From assembly GCF_001431315.2 (NCBI RefSeq), contig NZ_LKHV02000001.1, forward strand, positions 2,850,758 through 2,914,757: a stretch of DNA of 64,000 nt, written 5' to 3'. The notes beneath the pieces were generated by a model that searched no databases, was not told where the DNA came from, and saw nothing but the letters and a program-made list of their open reading frames with translations. The translations under genes were made by a program, and so were the position numbers. Source of the stretch: Candidatus Berkiella cookevillensis. GTDB taxonomy: Bacteria > Pseudomonadota > Gammaproteobacteria > Berkiellales > Berkiellaceae. Below, piece by piece: positions 37,388-47,004 of the stretch. The first letter of the stretch is position 1, and each line of letters opens with the position of its first letter.

Positions 37388-39595
37388 TCAAACAGTTTCG
37401 AGTTTAGCATAAGCCAATGCTAACCACTTCGACCCTTCTCTTTCGAATTTAACTTGAATGCGAGCCGCCTCACCTTTTCCTTCACCGCAGATAACCACAC
37501 CTTCACCAAAACGCGCATGTCGCACACGCTGTCCAAGTGCATAGGGCAAATCGCTGCTAATATTACTCACTTTATTACTTGCAGGTATTTTACGAAAAGC
37601 CGTTGGAGCATCTGTATTTACATTCAATTTAATCGTTTCAATGAGATGTTTGGGCAGCTCATTAATAAATCGCGAAGGTCTATTACTGCCAGATAATCCA
37701 GCAAAAGCACGCTTCTCTGCGTAGGTTAAATAGAGTTTTTGCATAGCTCTTGTAATACCAACGTAGCATAAACGCCGCTCTTCTTCTAATAAGGGCTGCT
37801 TTTCAGTATTGCGATGATGAGGGAAAAGGCCATCTTCCATACCCGCCATAAAGACAACAGGGAACTCTAATCCTTTTGCAGAATGCAGTGTCATCAATTT
37901 TACACTTGCAGCATTCTCATTTTCACCTTCTTTATCTCCCGCATCCAGCGCAACTTCAGAAAGAAATGCCGGTAATGATTGCATGCTATGTTCTGTTTGA
38001 CCTTGTTCTTCTTCAAAGCCTTTGTGGTATTGCTGTGTTGCCTGTATCAACTCCATTAAGTTTTCAACGCGCACATGTGTTTTTTCACCGGGTTGTGATT
38101 TCACATACATCATCATGCCAGATTCATTCAATATTTTTTCTGCTAATTTAGGTAGTGTAAGCGTAGCAACCGCTTCTTGCATTGCCTCAATGGTTTGCAT
38201 AAATTGCAATAATCCATTGCGAATTCGCCCTGCACTCATCGTGGGCACGCTTTGTTGTGCTGCAGCCCACAAAGACACAGTTTTCTCTTTTGCAATATCT
38301 CTTAAGCCTTGCAATGTTCTTTCACCGACCCCACGTGGCGGCATATTGATAACACGCTCTAAAGCAGTATCATCATCAACGTTTACCACTAAACGCAAAT
38401 AAGCCAATATATCTTTAATTTCAGCGCGATCAAAGAATCGCAAACCACCATAAACACGATACGGCACATTTCCTTGACGCAATGCTTGCTCTAAAACACG
38501 TGATTGCGCATTAGAACGATATAAGATAGCGACATCATTTAAATGTCCGCCACTCTCAAGCCATTTACGAATTCTTTCTACAATAAATTTTGATTCATCT
38601 ATTTCATTAAAAGCACCATATAAAGTGATAGGCTCGCCCTGGACGTGCTCTGTCCAAAGCTCTTTACCTAAACGTGCTTCATTATTTGCAATTAAATGAT
38701 TTGCTGTCTTTAAAATGGTTTGCGTAGAGCGATAATTTTGCTCCAAACGCACCGTGTCTGTGCCTTTAAAATCTTGACTAAATTTATGAATATTTTCAAC
38801 ACGCGCGCCACGCCATCCATAAATAGATTGATCATCATCACCTACAATGGTAATAAAATTATTCTCACCAAATAACAATGACAACCATCGGTATTGAATG
38901 GTATTTGTATCTTGAAACTCATCAACTAAGATATGACTAAATTGGCTCTGATATTGCGCTAATACTTCTTTATGATCACGCCACAATTCATAGGCAAGCA
39001 ATAATATCTCGGCAAAATCAATCAAGCCGGCACGCTTACACGCATTGTCATAAACACGATAAACTTCTGCAAACATAGCAATCTCAGGCATCATTGCATT
39101 TAGAACATCGTGTGGTCTTCTACCTTCATCTTTTTGTTTGTTGATAAAGGATTGCGCGCGCTTAGGCTCACAAACCTCTTCATCTAAGCCTATTTCTTTG
39201 ATGATACGTTTAATCATGCGTTGCTGATCATCAGAATCAATAATCTGAAAATTTTCAGGCAAGCCTAATACCGAATGATGCCGCCTTAAAATACGATGTG
39301 CTAGACCATGGAAGGTGCCTACCCACATGTGAGAATGTGATGCTTTCAATACCTGATCAATTCTGTGTCTCATTTCATTAGCAGCTTTATTTGTGAAGGT
39401 CACTGCTAAAATATTGCTTGATAACGCTTGGTTACTTGCTAAAAACCATGCGATACGATGCACAATAACACGTGTTTTTCCACTACCAGCCCCAGCCAAA
39501 ACACGTAAATATTTGGCACTGGATGTTACTGCATTTCTCTGTTCTCTGTTTAAGGGATCTAATATATGCTGTGTAAACTCTGGGGACAGGGACAT
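37388..39595 (-). CDS. uvrD: DNA helicase II (UvrD)
   Basis: A 735-residue superfamily-1 3'-5' helicase for mismatch and nucleotide excision repair. Walker A is in RVLAGAGSGKTRV, motif Ia AVTFTNKAANEM, motif II HILVDEFQDTN, motif III GDDDQSIYGWRGA, motif V/VI LMTLHSAKGLEFP and YVGITRAMQKLYL. The C-terminal region ends with the KFEREGSKWLALAYAKLE Tudor-like segment seen in UvrD/PcrA. The gene starts within TAATG, overlapping the MFS gene stop by one base, so the two are co-transcribed. Confidence 0.95.
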   Translation of the reverse strand: MSLSPEFTQHILDPLNREQRNAVTSSAKYLRVLAGAGSGKTRVIVHRIAWFLASNQALSSNILAVTFTNKAANEMRHRIDQVLKASHSHMWVGTFHGLAHRILRRHHSVLGLPENFQIIDSDDQQRMIKRIIKEIGLDEEVCEPKRAQSFINKQKDEGRRPHDVLNAMMPEIAMFAEVYRVYDNACKRAGLIDFAEILLLAYELWRDHKEVLAQYQSQFSHILVDEFQDTNTIQYRWLSLLFGENNFITIVGDDDQSIYGWRGARVENIHKFSQDFKGTDTVRLEQNYRSTQTILKTANHLIANNEARLGKELWTEHVQGEPITLYGAFNEIDESKFIVERIRKWLESGGHLNDVAILYRSNAQSRVLEQALRQGNVPYRVYGGLRFFDRAEIKDILAYLRLVVNVDDDTALERVINMPPRGVGERTLQGLRDIAKEKTVSLWAAAQQSVPTMSAGRIRNGLLQFMQTIEAMQEAVATLTLPKLAEKILNESGMMMYVKSQPGEKTHVRVENLMELIQATQQYHKGFEEEQGQTEHSMQSLPAFLSEVALDAGDKEGENENAASVKLMTLHSAKGLEFPVVFMAGMEDGLFPHHRNTEKQPLLEEERRLCYVGITRAMQKLYLTYAEKRAFAGLSGSNRPSRFINELPKHLIETIKLNVNTDAPTAFRKIPASNKVSNISSDLPYALGQRVRHARFGEGVVICGEGKGEAARIQVKFEREGSKWLALAYAKLETV

Positions 39596-40866
39596 TATTT
39601 ATCCTTCTTATCTACAATAAAGGGAACCATTAGAACAGCGCTTAACACATAAAATAATGGCAAGACAAATAGACTGACATGGAAATCATAGACGGAATAA
39701 AACGGTACGCCTGCATCATTGACAGCGCCCATCCGCATAAAATCAAGTAACCAGCCAATAACATAAGTGAGTAATGCACTACCCACCATTGAAAGCATAT
39801 TCACAAACCCAACAGCGGTTGCAACATATTGAGATTCAGTGATGCGACGAATCATAACAAAGGCCAACACATAAGTACCTGTTGCGCCAAAGAGGAAAAA
39901 CAAGAGTGATGCCGTCCATCCATTATGATGAGGCAAATAAATGATTAAACTCAGTGCAAGTGCTGCACATAAGGCTGAAAATAACATTGGATATTTTCTA
40001 CTATCCAATTTACCGGATATCCAACCTAGCAATGGACTGCCCACCGCCATTCCCACAAAGGTCATGGTAACGGCGGCACTAGAGGCTATTTCTCTACTTA
40101 AGCCATGTGTATCCGTTAAGAATTTTACCCCCCATGCACCACCAAAAGCATCTGTGGGCGCCGTCACAAAAAAAGCATAAATACCGACAAGCCAATTTTG
40201 AGGTTGCTTCGCAACGGTAAACAGCGACTGCCAAAAACCTGGATTAGCGCCCTCTTCCCGCAACAACGTATCGGGATGATTCGGATTTTGATCTTTGATC
40301 AATAACCAAGCGACAACACCTAAGACAATACCAACAATAGCGATGACATGCAGCAAAGTCCGCCAATCTAAAAATTTCAATGCCAAAGAAAGTGGGTTCC
40401 CCCCTACGGCAGCGCCTAGGGTTCCTATCGCTAAAGTCAAACCTGTTAATAAGGGAAATAAACGCGGTGCAAACCAAATATTAATGATTTTCATACAACT
40501 AATAAAAGCAAACGCTGAACCTGCACCAATTAAAAAGCGTGACACGCAACTTAAAAAGAAATTCTCTGTTAATGCGAGCATAAAAGTGCTCACAGCACAC
40601 AACATAATCGCAAAGGTAAGCAATCGTCTTGGGCCATATTTATCTGTTAAGGCGCCAACAGGTAATTGTAAAGCAGCATAAGACCAATAATAGCAAGATG
40701 TAAATAAACCAAAAGCCTTGGCATCCATACCAAAAGCAACAAATAATTCTTTCTCTAAAACATTCGGTGAAACACGCAACAAGAATTCATAGAGGTAGAA
40801 AAAAGTTGCCACTGCAAACATTGCAATGGGTAACAGATAAGATTGTTTGTCTTTATTATTTTGCAT
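39595..40866 (-). CDS. Major facilitator superfamily transporter
   Basis: A 423-residue inner-membrane carrier with about 12 hydrophobic spans. The MFS loop 2-3 motif appears as LTDKYGPRRLL, and YYWSYAALQLPVG precedes it. The short charged ends and WFAPRLFPLLTGLTL segment resemble the many anion/phthalate-type MFS proteins of Legionella and Coxiella. The substrate is unknown. It is upstream of uvrD with a one-base overlap. Confidence 0.86.
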   Translation of the reverse strand: MQNNKDKQSYLLPIAMFAVATFFYLYEFLLRVSPNVLEKELFVAFGMDAKAFGLFTSCYYWSYAALQLPVGALTDKYGPRRLLTFAIMLCAVSTFMLALTENFFLSCVSRFLIGAGSAFAFISCMKIINIWFAPRLFPLLTGLTLAIGTLGAAVGGNPLSLALKFLDWRTLLHVIAIVGIVLGVVAWLLIKDQNPNHPDTLLREEGANPGFWQSLFTVAKQPQNWLVGIYAFFVTAPTDAFGGAWGVKFLTDTHGLSREIASSAAVTMTFVGMAVGSPLLGWISGKLDSRKYPMLFSALCAALALSLIIYLPHHNGWTASLLFFLFGATGTYVLAFVMIRRITESQYVATAVGFVNMLSMVGSALLTYVIGWLLDFMRMGAVNDAGVPFYSVYDFHVSLFVLPLFYVLSAVLMVPFIVDKKDK

Positions 40867-41030
40867 GAAGGAACCATATTATTTACTGACCTATGGAAGG
40901 AAGCCATAATTGAAGTATGATAACGTTCTCATTTTTCGAGAAATTGAGTCTATCCAAGTCGAGGCCGGATAGCAACCAGCAAGGCTGCAACAAATATTTA
41001 GACAATCAACCAAATCAGTAGGGATGTAAT

Positions 41031-42326
41031 ATGTCAGAAGAATTTCAATATCAAAGTGGTTTCGGTGGTTATTTGCAAACTGAGGCGCTGCCCAATGCCC
41101 TACCTCATGGACAAAACTCTCCTCAGAAGCCTGCTTACGGCCTATACGCGGAACAATTAAGTGGCAGTGCTTTCACAAGACCACGTTCACACAACTTGAG
41201 AACTTGGCTGTATCGCATTTTACCTTCAGTTAGTCATTTATCATTTCAACCTTTAAAAAATATGACCTTGGCTCAAGACTCAAACCAACTTTACGCTATT
41301 CCCAATCAGCTGCGCTGGGATCCATTGGCAGATCCTACACAAAAGCAATCCTTTATTGCTGGTTGTCAAACTTTGATCCAAAATGGTAACCCTCTCGTAC
41401 AAGAAGGGGCGGCAATCCATCTGTACACAGCAAACGAAAATATGAACGATGATTTCTTCTATTCTGCTGACGGCGAATGGCTAATAGTCCCCTATCTTGG
41501 TCGCTTAACATTGAAAACTGAATTCGGGATAATAACCCTAGCCCCCAGTGAAATAGCCGTGATACCCAGAGGTGTCAAATTCCAGGTTGAATTAATTGAT
41601 CCAATTATCAAAGGTTATATATGCGAAAATTTTGGTGCACCTTTTGGCTTACCAGATCTTGGTCCTATCGGTAGTAATGGTCTTGCCAGCCCAAGAGATT
41701 TTCTATTCCCCACAGCACATTTTGAAGATAAAACTGGCACATTCAATATTATATGCAAATATGCGAATAAATTATGGCAAGCCCAAACCAATCACGCGCC
41801 GCTGGATGTTGTTGCTTGGCATGGCAACTATGCCCCTTACAAATATGATTTACGCTTATTTAATACTATCAATACAGTAAGTTTTGATCATTGTGATCCT
41901 TCTATCTTTACGGTTCTTACCTCAGCAACGGCCACACCAGGACTGGCCAATCTTGATTTTGTGATTTTCCCAGAACGCTGGATGGTTGCAGAACACACCT
42001 TTAGACCCCCTTATTATCATCGTAATATTATGAGCGAATACATGGGACTCATTCATGGTCATTATGATGCAAAAAATGAAGGTTTTTTACCGGGTGGTGG
42101 CAGCTTGCACAATTGCATGTCTTCGCATGGCCCAGATGGTGATACAGCAGAAAAAGGAATGCATGAGACGCTATTGCCCATTAAACAAGAAAATACGCTG
42201 GCCTTTATGTTTGAGAGTCGTTTGCCTTGGCAAATTACTGAATTTGGCATGCAAACCAGTGCTTTGCAGAAATCTTATCAAGATTGTTGGCAAAATATAC
42301 CGAAGTTCTTTAATCAAAAATCCTGA
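41031..42326 (+). CDS. hmgA: Homogentisate 1,2-dioxygenase
   Basis: A 431-residue cupin dioxygenase that opens the aromatic ring of homogentisate in tyrosine and phenylalanine breakdown. Motifs: YQSGFGGYLQTEALPNALP at the N-terminus, EYMGLIHGHYDAK holding the Fe-binding Glu and nearby His, and GGGSLHNCMSSHGPDGD with further ligands. The next enzymes (maleylacetoacetate isomerase, fumarylacetoacetase) are not in the window, so the pathway may be split. Loss of this enzyme in relatives causes pyomelanin build-up. Confidence 0.95.
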   Translation: MSEEFQYQSGFGGYLQTEALPNALPHGQNSPQKPAYGLYAEQLSGSAFTRPRSHNLRTWLYRILPSVSHLSFQPLKNMTLAQDSNQLYAIPNQLRWDPLADPTQKQSFIAGCQTLIQNGNPLVQEGAAIHLYTANENMNDDFFYSADGEWLIVPYLGRLTLKTEFGIITLAPSEIAVIPRGVKFQVELIDPIIKGYICENFGAPFGLPDLGPIGSNGLASPRDFLFPTAHFEDKTGTFNIICKYANKLWQAQTNHAPLDVVAWHGNYAPYKYDLRLFNTINTVSFDHCDPSIFTVLTSATATPGLANLDFVIFPERWMVAEHTFRPPYYHRNIMSEYMGLIHGHYDAKNEGFLPGGGSLHNCMSSHGPDGDTAEKGMHETLLPIKQENTLAFMFESRLPWQITEFGMQTSALQKSYQDCWQNIPKFFNQKS

Positions 42327-42338
42327 AAACACCTCAAT

Positions 42339-42372
42339 AAAAAACCCTGTGATTAACATTGCAATCACAGGG
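42339..42372 (-). terminator. Intrinsic terminator after the HU-like gene
   Basis: CCCTGTGATT (42345-42354) and AATCACAGGG (42363-42372) form a perfect 10-bp stem with an 8-nt loop. On the minus strand six T follow (42339-42344). It sits just after hmgA on the other strand and could also help end that transcript. The repeated motif TAGGCGCCAAGCCTCGC follows at 42384-42400. Confidence 0.8.
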
Positions 42373-42445
42373 CTTAATGTAGGCTAGGCGCCAAGCCTCG
42401 CAAAAACACAGGGCAACAAAGCCTAAGAAATAAATACGAAGATTA

Positions 42446-42838
42446 TTAAGAAAGGACGGCTTCTTTGAGGGGTTTCAATACAACCAATTTCACATCATCA
42501 CGCGCAGGTTTAGATGGAATAACAACTTCACTGCCTGTTAATGGGCTAATCATTGTACGTTCTTTAGTTGCTTTACGACGTACTTTACGAATTTTAAGAC
42601 CTAATTTAGGAATAATAATTTCACCAGAGCCTTTTTTTGCTAAATGAGACTTGACCAATTTAGCCATCACATCAAAAACAGCTTCTACATCAATACGCTT
42701 AATGCCAGTTTCGTTAGCAATATGTTGAAAAATTTCAGCGCGTGATTGACGCTCTTTGATTGCGCGGGTTTTTTCTTTGAATTGTGCGCTTTGAATATTT
42801 TTCTTCATTGATGTTTTAGTTGATTTTTTTAGTGACAT
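42446..42838 (-). CDS. HU/IHF-family DNA-binding protein with basic N-terminal tail
   Basis: A 130-residue nucleoid protein. Residues about 32-125 fit the HU fold (RAEIFQHIANETGIKR, then KLGLKIRKVRRKATKERTM in the DNA-binding arm region, ending DDVKLVVLKPLK). Residues 1-31 are an extra lysine-rich tail not found in standard HU. ATG 42838 follows GGAGTTTTAC and is preferred to an upstream codon. It is monocistronic with its own terminator. Relatives of this long form are common in Legionella and Coxiella as I recall; its role is probably DNA compaction. Confidence 0.82.
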   Translation of the reverse strand: MSLKKSTKTSMKKNIQSAQFKEKTRAIKERQSRAEIFQHIANETGIKRIDVEAVFDVMAKLVKSHLAKKGSGEIIIPKLGLKIRKVRRKATKERTMISPLTGSEVVIPSKPARDDVKLVVLKPLKEAVLS

Positions 42839-42931
42839 GTAAAACTCCATTCGTTTTTTAGTATAATAATAAGCCAGCGATTATGCCAATGCCCTATCTA
42901 TATGTAAAGAACTTTTGCTATTTTTTCAATA

Positions 42932-43591
42932 TTAAAGAGGTTTTATACAAACAGCGCTATCATTATGCGGAGAATTTACGTGCAAGGAGACAGGAAAAGC
43001 TTGCAAGACAGGCAGTGTTTCATCGGCAAGCAATTTTTCTAAATTAAGCAAATTTTCCTTAGGATTTAGCCAAGAATTGTAGTTATGAGGCTGTAAAATC
43101 ATAGGCATTCGATCATGAATTTTCACAAAATCAGCAACAGCGGGCTTCGTTATAATTGCACAAGTCATTATTTTTTCCCAAGCAGACTCCTGCCAAACAG
43201 AGCAAATACCTGCAATTCCCATGACAGCATTATCGCGCGAAGAAATGTAAAAAGGCTGTTTCTTACCTTGCAATGCTTTCCATTCATAATAACCAGAGAT
43301 AGGAATAATACAGCGCTGGCTTTTAAATGCATCGCTAAAAGCAGGCTTTTCCATCAGCGTTTCACTACGTGCATTTATATACCCTTGTGGGATTGCACCA
43401 TTGACTGCTTTTGCCCATCTGGGTAAAAAAGCCCATCGGCTAAAAGATACGCCACGGTGATTATGAAGCATAATAGGAATGGTTTGGGTGGGCGCAATAT
43501 TATAACGCGGCCGCATACTAAAGCTTTCTTTTAAGCTAAAATGCGCAACAATTTCTTCTATCGTTGCATGTAAAGCAAAACGACCACACAT
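42932..43591 (-). CDS. yedK: SRAP/YedK (HMCES) abasic-site-binding protein
   Basis: A 219-residue SOS-response-associated peptidase. Cys2, exposed after Met removal, is the residue that links to abasic sites in single-stranded DNA; MCGRFALHATIEEI matches the family start. Also visible are YNIAPTQTIPI, ISGYYEWK with the catalytic Glu, and VKIHDRMPMIL with the conserved His. It lies 10 bp after glmS on the same strand and is probably read through from it. Confidence 0.92.
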   Translation of the reverse strand: MCGRFALHATIEEIVAHFSLKESFSMRPRYNIAPTQTIPIMLHNHRGVSFSRWAFLPRWAKAVNGAIPQGYINARSETLMEKPAFSDAFKSQRCIIPISGYYEWKALQGKKQPFYISSRDNAVMGIAGICSVWQESAWEKIMTCAIITKPAVADFVKIHDRMPMILQPHNYNSWLNPKENLLNLEKLLADETLPVLQAFPVSLHVNSPHNDSAVCIKPL

Positions 43592-43601
43592 CTAAGAATC
43601 T

Positions 43602-45434
43602 TTATTCAACGGTAACAGACTTGGCCAGATTTCTGGGTTGATCAACATCTGTGCCCTTTCTTAAAGCAACATGGTATGCCAATTGCTGCAAGGGGAGCGT
43701 TAGAAGAATAGGCGATAATAACGGACCACCTTTGGGGACTTCAACAAGCTTAAGATCAGTGCCCAATTCTAAATTCATACCTTCTTCAGCAATTAAAATT
43801 ACTTCACCATTTCGTGCCATTACTTCGTGAATATTTGATTTTAATTTATCGAGCATTGCGTCGTAACTTGCAACCACAACAACGGGCATATGTTTATCAA
43901 CCAATGCTAAGGGACCATGTTTTAGCTCTCCTGCAGGATAAGCTTCCGCATGTATATAGGAAATCTCTTTTAATTTAAGCGCGCCTTCTTTAGCAATTGC
44001 ATAATTAGTCCCGCGCCCAATAAAAAGAGTATGTTGCTTCTCTTCGAAATATGCAGAGTATCTCTCTATCGTTTCCTCAAGCTTTAAGGTTTCTTCCAAC
44101 AGTGCGGGAAGTTTTCTTAAATGTGCAACGATCTGCATTTCATCTGTTTTGGCTTTATCATTACGTTTACCCAAGCAGTGCGTGAGCATAAGCAATGCAA
44201 CAAGCTGGGTTGTGAATGCCTTCGTTGAGGCAACCCCAATTTCAGGGCCTGCATGTGTTAATAAAACACACTTGGATTCACGAACCAAGGCACTTTCTGG
44301 AACATTACAAATACCAAGCGTTCCACAATAATGCTCCGATTTCAAACCTCTTAATGCTGCCAAGGTATCCGCTGTTTCGCCCGATTGTGAAAGCGCAACA
44401 AATAATGTGCCAGCAGGAACCACTTCTCTTCTGTATCTGATCTCACTGGCTATTTCAACTTGACAAGGAATACCGGCAATATTTTCAATCCAGTTTTTGG
44501 CAACAAGACCTGCATGATAGCTCGTACCACAAGCAACAATTTGTACATTCTTCGTTCTATCGAAAATATCAGAGGCATTTGCACCAAACACCGCATCTTG
44601 AATATCATCTTGCAACAATCGGCCTTCTATTGCAGAACAAACAGCATGAGATTGTTCAAATATTTCCTTTTGCATGAAATGCTTAAAATTGCCTTTACTA
44701 ACACTTTGAACACTTAAATCAGTTTTCCTGATAGGGCGATTAACTTTATTGCCTTGTTCATCATATATTTCATACTCATCTCGTGAAACAACGGCGATAT
44801 CTCCCTCTTCTAAGATAATGATCTCTTGTGTAAAAGGAAGTAAGGCCAAAACATCAGAAGCAATATAATTTTCGCCAATACCAAGCCCTAAAACCAATGG
44901 GCTGCCTCTACGCGTCGCAATAATATTATTGGGTTTCTCTTTGCTAATAACGGCTAATGCAAAAGTACCTTCCAAACGAGCAATCGTTTTTTGTACTGCT
45001 TCTAATAATGAAGGCGTGCGTTTTAACTCCTCACCCAGGCAGTAAACCACAACTTCAGTATCTGTTTCAGAGGTAAATTGATAATTTTTATGTGCAAGTT
45101 CTTGTTTAAGCTGATTGAAATTTTCAATAATGCCATTGTGAACAAGTGCAAGTTTATCTTCAAAAATATGTGGGTGAGCGTTATGCTCACTGGGCTGGCC
45201 ATGCGTAGCCCAACGTGTATGTGCTAAGCCAATCTTTCCCAATAGTGTTTTCTTTTCTAATGCAAGGGCAAGCTCTTGCACTTTACCTCGTGCTCTAACA
45301 CGAGAGAGATTTTCTTGCTTATCTAATACGGCAAGCCCCGCGGAATCATATCCTCGATATTCAAGCCTTTTTAAGCCTTCTATAAGTATAGGCGCTATAT
45401 CTCGTTGAGAAGCAACAGCAATAATCCCACACAT
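43602..45434 (-). CDS. glmS: Glutamine-fructose-6-phosphate aminotransferase
   Basis: GlmS makes glucosamine-6-phosphate, the entry to cell-wall and LPS amino sugars. The 610-residue protein has the N-terminal glutaminase with Cys2 (MCGIIAVASQRD), RWATHGQPSEHNAHPH, two SIS sugar-isomerase domains (ACGTSYHAGL, SQSGETADTLAAL, GRGTNYAIAKEGALK) and the C-terminal PRNLAKSVTVE. ATG 45434 is required for the N-terminal Cys; the frame is open 18 codons further but would overlap glmU. It lies 19 bp after glmU. Confidence 0.97.
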   Translation of the reverse strand: MCGIIAVASQRDIAPILIEGLKRLEYRGYDSAGLAVLDKQENLSRVRARGKVQELALALEKKTLLGKIGLAHTRWATHGQPSEHNAHPHIFEDKLALVHNGIIENFNQLKQELAHKNYQFTSETDTEVVVYCLGEELKRTPSLLEAVQKTIARLEGTFALAVISKEKPNNIIATRRGSPLVLGLGIGENYIASDVLALLPFTQEIIILEEGDIAVVSRDEYEIYDEQGNKVNRPIRKTDLSVQSVSKGNFKHFMQKEIFEQSHAVCSAIEGRLLQDDIQDAVFGANASDIFDRTKNVQIVACGTSYHAGLVAKNWIENIAGIPCQVEIASEIRYRREVVPAGTLFVALSQSGETADTLAALRGLKSEHYCGTLGICNVPESALVRESKCVLLTHAGPEIGVASTKAFTTQLVALLMLTHCLGKRNDKAKTDEMQIVAHLRKLPALLEETLKLEETIERYSAYFEEKQHTLFIGRGTNYAIAKEGALKLKEISYIHAEAYPAGELKHGPLALVDKHMPVVVVASYDAMLDKLKSNIHEVMARNGEVILIAEEGMNLELGTDLKLVEVPKGGPLLSPILLTLPLQQLAYHVALRKGTDVDQPRNLAKSVTVE

Positions 45435-45453
45435 AATAGTAATAAACCTCTCG

Positions 45454-46890
45454 TTATTTAGATTTAACTTTTTCCACAGGTACCACATCTTTTTCTAAAG
45501 ATGAAGCATGAGAATGCGTCACTGTGGCAAGCTTAGTTGGTCGCTGCCACTCTTCAATGGAGCGTTGCTGTAATTGATGTGTCATGGTTAATTTATCAGC
45601 TGGCACATCTTTAACCACTGTACTTCCTGCGGCGATGGTTGCTTCTTTGCCAATTTTAATCGGTGCAACGAGCTGTGTATCAGAGCCAATAAAAACACCA
45701 TCATCAATGATGGTTCTATGCTTATTTGCACCATCGTAGTTGCAAGTAATGGTGCCCGCACCCACATTGACGGCTTTGCCCATAACCGTATCGCCAATAT
45801 AACTCAAATGAGAAATTTTAGAGCCTTGGCCAATGTTTGAGTTTTTAACCTCTACAAAATTACCAATGTGTACATCTTGATCTAATTGAGTACCAGGTCG
45901 CAATCGTGCAAAGGGTCCAACGCTGCAATTATCACCGATAACAACATCTTCAAGATAAGAATTAGCTAAAACACTAACATTTTCGCCAATTTTGCAATTA
46001 ATTAAAACACAGTTTGGACCAATTCTACTGTTTTTCTGAATGCTAACGTGGCCTTCTAAGACGACATTAACATCAATGACCACATCAGGTTCGGCTTGCA
46101 AAGAACCTCTTAAATCAAAGCGTGCTGGATCAGAAATACAAACACCATCTTTCAAAAAATTTTCAGCCACATGACGTTGATAATAGCGCTCTGCCGTTAC
46201 TTGCTGGGATTTATCATTAACCCCCAATACTTCTTCAACCACACTTGGAACGGAAGTAGCAACAGAAATATTTTCCTGCGCGGCCATCTGAATAATGTCT
46301 GTTAAGTAATATTCGCCTTTCGCATTATTATTTTTTAACTGGGGCACCCATCGAGCTAATAAGCTTTGTGTTACCACAAAAATACCCGTATTTACTTCAT
46401 GGATTTGCTTTTCAATATCATTGGCATCACGTTCTTCTACGATACGCACAACTTTAGCTTTTTCATTGCGAATAATTCTACCCAATCCTGTTGGATCGGT
46501 TGCCAGAGCCGTGAGCAAACCAACATCTTCTGTAGGTGTGGCCGTTAATAAGCGCTTTAATGTATCCACAGCAATAAGAGGCACATCACCATATAACGTT
46601 AAAACGCGGTGATGTGCAGGAATATGGGGTAATGCCTTTGCAACCGCGTCGCCTGTGCCCAGACGATGTGGTTGTTCCGCCCACGTTAAGTCAGCATCAT
46701 GAAAAGTTTGCTTGACTAAATCACCTTCAAAACCATGAATAATGATAATCTGTTGTGGGTTTAGTGCTTTGGCAGTGTTTATGACATGCGCAAGCATTGG
46801 TTTGCCCCCAATAGGGTGCAACACCTTAGGCAAAGGTGATTTCATCCGTGTACCTTGTCCTGCAGCGAGTATGACAACACTCAAATCCAT
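45454..46890 (-). CDS. glmU: Bifunctional GlmU: GlcN-1-P acetyltransferase / UDP-GlcNAc pyrophosphorylase
   Basis: A 478-residue two-domain enzyme completing UDP-GlcNAc synthesis. The N-terminal uridyltransferase shows LAAGQGTRMKSPLPKVLHP and YGDVPLI. The C-terminal half is a left-handed beta-helix of hexapeptide repeats with NFVEVKNSNIG, LSYIGD and CNYDG, the acetyltransferase motifs. About 25 residues at the end exceed the E. coli length. The atp operon terminator lies just upstream, so glmU has its own promoter within about 45 bp. Confidence 0.96.
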   Translation of the reverse strand: MDLSVVILAAGQGTRMKSPLPKVLHPIGGKPMLAHVINTAKALNPQQIIIIHGFEGDLVKQTFHDADLTWAEQPHRLGTGDAVAKALPHIPAHHRVLTLYGDVPLIAVDTLKRLLTATPTEDVGLLTALATDPTGLGRIIRNEKAKVVRIVEERDANDIEKQIHEVNTGIFVVTQSLLARWVPQLKNNNAKGEYYLTDIIQMAAQENISVATSVPSVVEEVLGVNDKSQQVTAERYYQRHVAENFLKDGVCISDPARFDLRGSLQAEPDVVIDVNVVLEGHVSIQKNSRIGPNCVLINCKIGENVSVLANSYLEDVVIGDNCSVGPFARLRPGTQLDQDVHIGNFVEVKNSNIGQGSKISHLSYIGDTVMGKAVNVGAGTITCNYDGANKHRTIIDDGVFIGSDTQLVAPIKIGKEATIAAGSTVVKDVPADKLTMTHQLQQRSIEEWQRPTKLATVTHSHASSLEKDVVPVEKVKSK

Positions 46891-46934
46891 GTGGCTACCT
46901 TAGTATAAATTTGTCTACCTTATTTTACTTTAAC

Positions 46935-46956
46935 AAAAAGGGTGGACAAGCCACCC
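46935..46956 (-). terminator. Intrinsic terminator of the atp operon
   Basis: GGGTGG (46940-46945) pairs with CCACCC (46951-46956) around 5 nt. On the minus strand five T follow (46935-46939) in an AT-rich tract. It is 50 bp past the atpC stop and before glmU. Confidence 0.7.
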
Positions 46957-47004
46957 AATTAAACCATTTTTACGCCTGCGAACATTCGAATGCGTGCGCT
47001 CAGC

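Noticed and set aside
37110..37391. A 93-residue minus-strand frame between uvrD and the F-box gene
   Set aside because: It runs over the intergenic stem-loop repeat and into the F-box coding start; its composition follows the repeat, and there is no ribosome site or family match.
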